Below, in pieces: positions 60,724 through 64,000 of a DNA stretch of 64,000 nucleotides (its first letter is position 1; every line of letters begins with the position of its first letter). The DNA lies in assembly GCA_018822805.1 (NCBI GenBank), contig JAHJJU010000015.1, forward strand, positions 1-64,000, in the 5' to 3' direction. The DNA is from a bacterium. GTDB taxonomy: Bacteria; Campylobacterota; Campylobacteria; Campylobacterales; Sulfurovaceae. The position numbers were made by a program, and so were the translations under genes. The notes below the pieces were generated by a model. That model searched no databases. It had not been told where the DNA came from and worked only from the letters and a program-made list of their open reading frames with translations.

Positions 60724-61512
60724 ATGAAAAAGATTTTAGTGTTGGTAGGAATACTCTTTTTACTGCCAACCATGAGTATGGCAGAACATATATGGGTGGG
60801 ACTGTTTTCTAAAGAGACACCCTACAGCAGTCAAACGTTTATTTCGAATAAAAAGTTAAAAAACTTAAACCGACTCATTGAAAAAGAATGGGAAAATGGA
60901 TTCTTGATTACCGATATTCAATATGGTGACAATATATGGACAGCAACCCTCTCAAAAGGTACAACCTATACCCATCAAGTTTATATTAAAAAAAGAGTTT
61001 GGAAAGAGTTTGAAACTGCCATTGCACACCATACTAAAGAAGGATTCTCACTTGTTGATGTCGAGTACGGCGATGGAACATGGGTAGCCATACTCGTTAA
61101 AGGTGTACCATATAAGGAAGTAACCTACGATGCCATACGCTATTGGGATGATTTTCAAGTAACTGTAGACAAACGCTGGAAAGAGGGTTATAAACTTATT
61201 GATGTAGAACCGGCCGATGGATTATGGGTGGGTATTTTTGCAAAAAATACAGGTTATAAAGAACAAGCCTACGACCGTTTAGACGATTGGAAGGGCGTTG
61301 ATGAGATTATTAAAAAACGTTGGAAAGATGGATTCAGGCTCTCTAGAATTGAGTATGGAGATGGTCAATGGTTTTGTCTTTTCGTCCAAGATGACAAGAA
61401 AAAAGGGGAATCGTACAGCCAAAATGAAGAGATTGAAACATTCTCACAAACCATCTCAAAGCATTGGAAAAAGGGTTTTCATATGATTGATATGGCAGAG
61501 GGTAGAAGATAA
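60724..61512 (+). CDS. Secreted protein of five ~48-aa tandem repeats (DUF7477-like)
   Basis: Repeat consensus roughly W-x5-K-x3-Y ... W(K)-E/D-G-F-x-L-x-D/R-I/V-E-Y-G-D-G, five copies after a signal peptide. Confidence 0.75.
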   Translation: MKKILVLVGILFLLPTMSMAEHIWVGLFSKETPYSSQTFISNKKLKNLNRLIEKEWENGFLITDIQYGDNIWTATLSKGTTYTHQVYIKKRVWKEFETAIAHHTKEGFSLVDVEYGDGTWVAILVKGVPYKEVTYDAIRYWDDFQVTVDKRWKEGYKLIDVEPADGLWVGIFAKNTGYKEQAYDRLDDWKGVDEIIKKRWKDGFRLSRIEYGDGQWFCLFVQDDKKKGESYSQNEEIETFSQTISKHWKKGFHMIDMAEGRR

Positions 61513-61520
61513 ATAAATAG

Positions 61521-61541
61521 AGGTTCGATTGTCTCGAACCT
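61521..61541. terminator. Hairpin downstream of repeat protein
   Basis: AGGTTCGA-TTGTC-TCGAACCT perfect 8-bp stem. Confidence 0.6.
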
Positions 61542-61588
61542 TGATACACATCATCTTTAAAACGTCAACTTTTCTCTATAATCTGAGC

Positions 61589-62461
61589 ATGAACTTTTTA
61601 CCCTACATAAAAGCCGTCGGTACAGGCAAAAAACGAAACCGTGACCTAAATAAAGATGAGATGAAAATAGCCATGAGAGCCATATTAAATAGTGAGGTTG
61701 CTCCTGAACAGGTGAGTGCTTTTCTTTTGGGTTGGCGTGTTAAAGGAGAAAGCATTGATGAATTTAAAGGAGCTATAGAAGCTTTTGATGAGTTCATAAA
61801 ACCTCATCCTATTGCCAACTCTATTGAATTTGGTTATCCTTATGATGGTAAAGTAAAGAACCCTTATCTTTTTCCACTTATGGCTAAATATCTGAAACCT
61901 TACGGTATTCAACTCTCTTTTCACGGTGATGTACTACAACCTGCTAAAGGAGGCGTTACCCTTAAAGAGATATGTACCCATACCTCACTAGAAGAGAATA
62001 TTCACTTTTTTGACAGAGCGACCTATTTTAAAGAGCTGCATCAACTCAGCCAGATCCGAAATACTTTAGGGATACGAAGCTCATTTAACACCCTTGAAAA
62101 ACTGCTGGGCATTTCACAGAGTGATACAGCAATTATTGGGGCTTTTCATAAACCTTTTATTGACAAGTATATTGAGCTCTTTAAAGACAGATATAAAAAG
62201 CTCATTATTGTTAAAGGCAATGAGGGAACTCCTGAAATCTTCTCTAAGTGTTCGATTTTTATGGTAGAAAATGCTAAAGTAGAGGAGATAAAAGTTGACC
62301 CTAAAGCATTGGGGATTGATTATGAAAAATCATGGAAACCTATTACGTTAGAGGAGTCTTTAACAATGATCAAAAATCCGAGTAATGAACTGGAAAAATT
62401 AGCTGAGTTTAATGCTAAGGTTATTCTTTTTTTAATGAATAAAACCAAAACTTTAATCTGA
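61589..62461 (+). CDS. TrpD2/YbiB-like glycosyltransferase-family protein
   Basis: MNFLPYIKAVGTGKKRNRDLNKDEMKIAMRAILNSEVAPEQVSAFLLGWRVKGES. ATG at 61589 preferred over the TTG at 61529 inside the hairpin. Confidence 0.75.
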   Translation: MNFLPYIKAVGTGKKRNRDLNKDEMKIAMRAILNSEVAPEQVSAFLLGWRVKGESIDEFKGAIEAFDEFIKPHPIANSIEFGYPYDGKVKNPYLFPLMAKYLKPYGIQLSFHGDVLQPAKGGVTLKEICTHTSLEENIHFFDRATYFKELHQLSQIRNTLGIRSSFNTLEKLLGISQSDTAIIGAFHKPFIDKYIELFKDRYKKLIIVKGNEGTPEIFSKCSIFMVENAKVEEIKVDPKALGIDYEKSWKPITLEESLTMIKNPSNELEKLAEFNAKVILFLMNKTKTLI

Positions 62462-63643
62462 CTTTTTATCTAACTTTTTCCCAAAAATCAAAACAGGGAA
62501 AAAACGTCTTGCCCAGAATCCAAACAGAACAAACCAAACCGTAATTGACAAATCAAAAAAGACAAAGAACTTCCAACCATTAGCAACAGCTATAGAGGTT
62601 AAAATACGCATGACTACAACCACTTGTGTCCAATAAAAAAGGATGGTTGTCAATCTATCTGCTAGCATCATATTACCCGAGTGACCAAGGGTAACACGTG
62701 TTCCAAAACCAATTAATATGGTTAAAAGGAATCCTAAAAGTAAGGTATGAATATCTAAATATAAAAAGTTCATACCATAAGAAAGTGTTAAAATATTGGT
62801 CACGGCAGATAAAAAGAAGGTAATCGGTATCCAAAAAAGTGCAATATGTAAAACCCATACCAAAGGATTTGAATTGGGAAATGGTAATTTCCAACGATAA
62901 AGCTCTTTACCTATCAAATAAGCCAACAACAAATCCACTAAAAAAGAAGAGTGTGTTTCAAACACTTCTAACAAAATACGTAAAGCCAGTAATCCTACAA
63001 TAACTTTAAATCTCTCTACATGTTTTTCGATAGGCGAATGAGAGAAAAAAGGCACCATTCTTTGAGCAATGGTAAACGTCAATAAAAAAAGATAAAGGTA
63101 TATGGCTATTTGAACCGATAGTGTATGTAAAACCGGGAACAACATGCTAACAACAAACAAAACATGGGCAACAAGCCCAAATGCCATGGCTATTAAAATC
63201 CACTGTTGATCTTCTTTATCCGTCACATTTGAAGCCTTATAAATACCTAGTAAAATATGACCTGCACCAAGATGACCTAAGAGGGTAAGTAACATTCCCA
63301 CACTTGCCAAAGAAATAGAGACAAATGTTCCAATTTGAAAAAGAATAAAACCGGCAAGAAACAACCCTAAAACTTGTAAGTAGTGCTCTTGAGGAATAGG
63401 ATCCGTTGCTGAAAACCTTGGAAAAGTAGTAAACAAAAATGCTAAAAATGCAGGGGTAAACATTAAAAAAATCAATGAATAAGCATGATAGTTAATTCCT
63501 GTTATTTCAGTAGCCACAATTCCTTTAAACATTAACATAAAAAGAAACATGGATACAAAAGCATTAATAAATGCCAAAACAAAAAAGGGCTGATGGGGTT
63601 GGGATAAGAAAAAGTGATTTTTCACTCTATTAAAGTCTACCAT
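62453..63643 (-). CDS. NnrS family membrane protein
   Basis: ~12 TM; FFLSQPHQPFFVLAF; RMVPFFSH; VTLGHSGNMM; start MVDFNRVK at 63643. Confidence 0.85.
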   Translation of the reverse strand: MVDFNRVKNHFFLSQPHQPFFVLAFINAFVSMFLFMLMFKGIVATEITGINYHAYSLIFLMFTPAFLAFLFTTFPRFSATDPIPQEHYLQVLGLFLAGFILFQIGTFVSISLASVGMLLTLLGHLGAGHILLGIYKASNVTDKEDQQWILIAMAFGLVAHVLFVVSMLFPVLHTLSVQIAIYLYLFLLTFTIAQRMVPFFSHSPIEKHVERFKVIVGLLALRILLEVFETHSSFLVDLLLAYLIGKELYRWKLPFPNSNPLVWVLHIALFWIPITFFLSAVTNILTLSYGMNFLYLDIHTLLLGFLLTILIGFGTRVTLGHSGNMMLADRLTTILFYWTQVVVVMRILTSIAVANGWKFFVFFDLSITVWFVLFGFWARRFFPVLIFGKKLDKKSD

Positions 63644-64000
63644 TCTATTCTCTCGCAATATTTTTGAGTATAACGATATTTTCCTCCGGCATCAAGTAAA
63701 TGGTAAAGCAACCAAGCAAATGATATCAACAAAAGTAAAGACGCTACAACTTTGATGATAAGTATATCTAAAAATGCTACCGGTAGCCAAGATAACAACA
63801 TACCAATATGCATTACAAAGTGAATTTTTGCTTTTTTAGGGTGAATCACATCATGCATCATGGGTGCTTCCATGTATCCTTGATTAGAAAGATGAAACCA
63901 AACCAAAAATGGAACTATTTTATAGACCATTGCAAAAACAATACTCAATGCAAAACCAATAAAAGTAATGTAACTTAAAAGTTGTAACTTATGAGAGAAA
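63637..64000 (-). CDS. Membrane protein, partial at window edge
   Basis: Frame stays open to 64000 (FSHKLQLLSYITFIGFALSIVFAMVYKIVPFLVWFHL...), so the listed start at 63948 is probably internal. Confidence 0.75.
   Translation of the reverse strand, partial: FSHKLQLLSYITFIGFALSIVFAMVYKIVPFLVWFHLSNQGYMEAPMMHDVIHPKKAKIHFVMHIGMLLSWLPVAFLDILIIKVVASLLLLISFAWLLYHLLDAGGKYRYTQKYCERIEW

Noticed and set aside
1-64000. CRISPR arrays, prophage, integrase/transposase genes, tRNA and rRNA genes
   Set aside because: Looked for regularly spaced repeats, phage structural genes, transposase motifs and tRNA cloverleaf or rRNA signatures; none was convincing by eye.

Overview
The window looks like chromosomal DNA from a Campylobacterota (epsilonproteobacterial) chemolithotroph or denitrifier. 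It is low in G+C and tightly packed with short operons. No rRNA, tRNA, CRISPR array, prophage or intact IS element was recognised.

Positions 1-31 kb are mostly housekeeping: gltX, slt, mobB, fbp, superoxide reductase, speA, cysE, aspC, queC, ybeY, pckA, oadGAB, a DEAD-box helicase, uppP, serB, metF-like, lpxB, queH, fabZ, lpxA, clpX, mreB, mreC, and a MotA/MotB-like (ZorAB-like) motor pair.

Positions 32-49 kb are a denitrification island. It holds heme d1/siroheme genes (fused siroheme decarboxylase, CysG-N, cobA/nirE, nirJ), a Crp/Fnr regulator, three NosL-like proteins, and a Wolinella-type nos cluster (nosZ, B, D, G, C1, C2, H, F, L, Y) with a vapBC pair between nosZ and nosB.

Positions 49-64 kb hold an anaerobic class III RNR operon, a second Crp/Fnr regulator with a PilJ-like sensor protein, a di-heme peroxidase, a multiheme cytochrome, a tandem-repeat protein, a TrpD2/YbiB-like protein and an NnrS protein.

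Main observations:
1. NrdD is apparently split. The glycyl-radical segment (RVMGYHRP) is on a separate 51-aa ORF that the supplied ORF track omits, two genes downstream of the NrdD body.
2. FNR-type TTGAT-N4-ATCAA boxes precede nosZ, nosB, nosG, nrdD, a crp gene, the siroheme decarboxylase and a multiheme cytochrome.
3. REP/REPIN-like palindromes sit at nos gene 3' ends, and two of them contain the stop codon.
4. vapBC is flanked by copies of an operator-containing direct repeat.
5. queH probably uses an AUU start codon.
6. A structured RNA candidate lies upstream of gltX.
7. A duplicated promoter lies upstream of a decayed thioredoxin-like gene.
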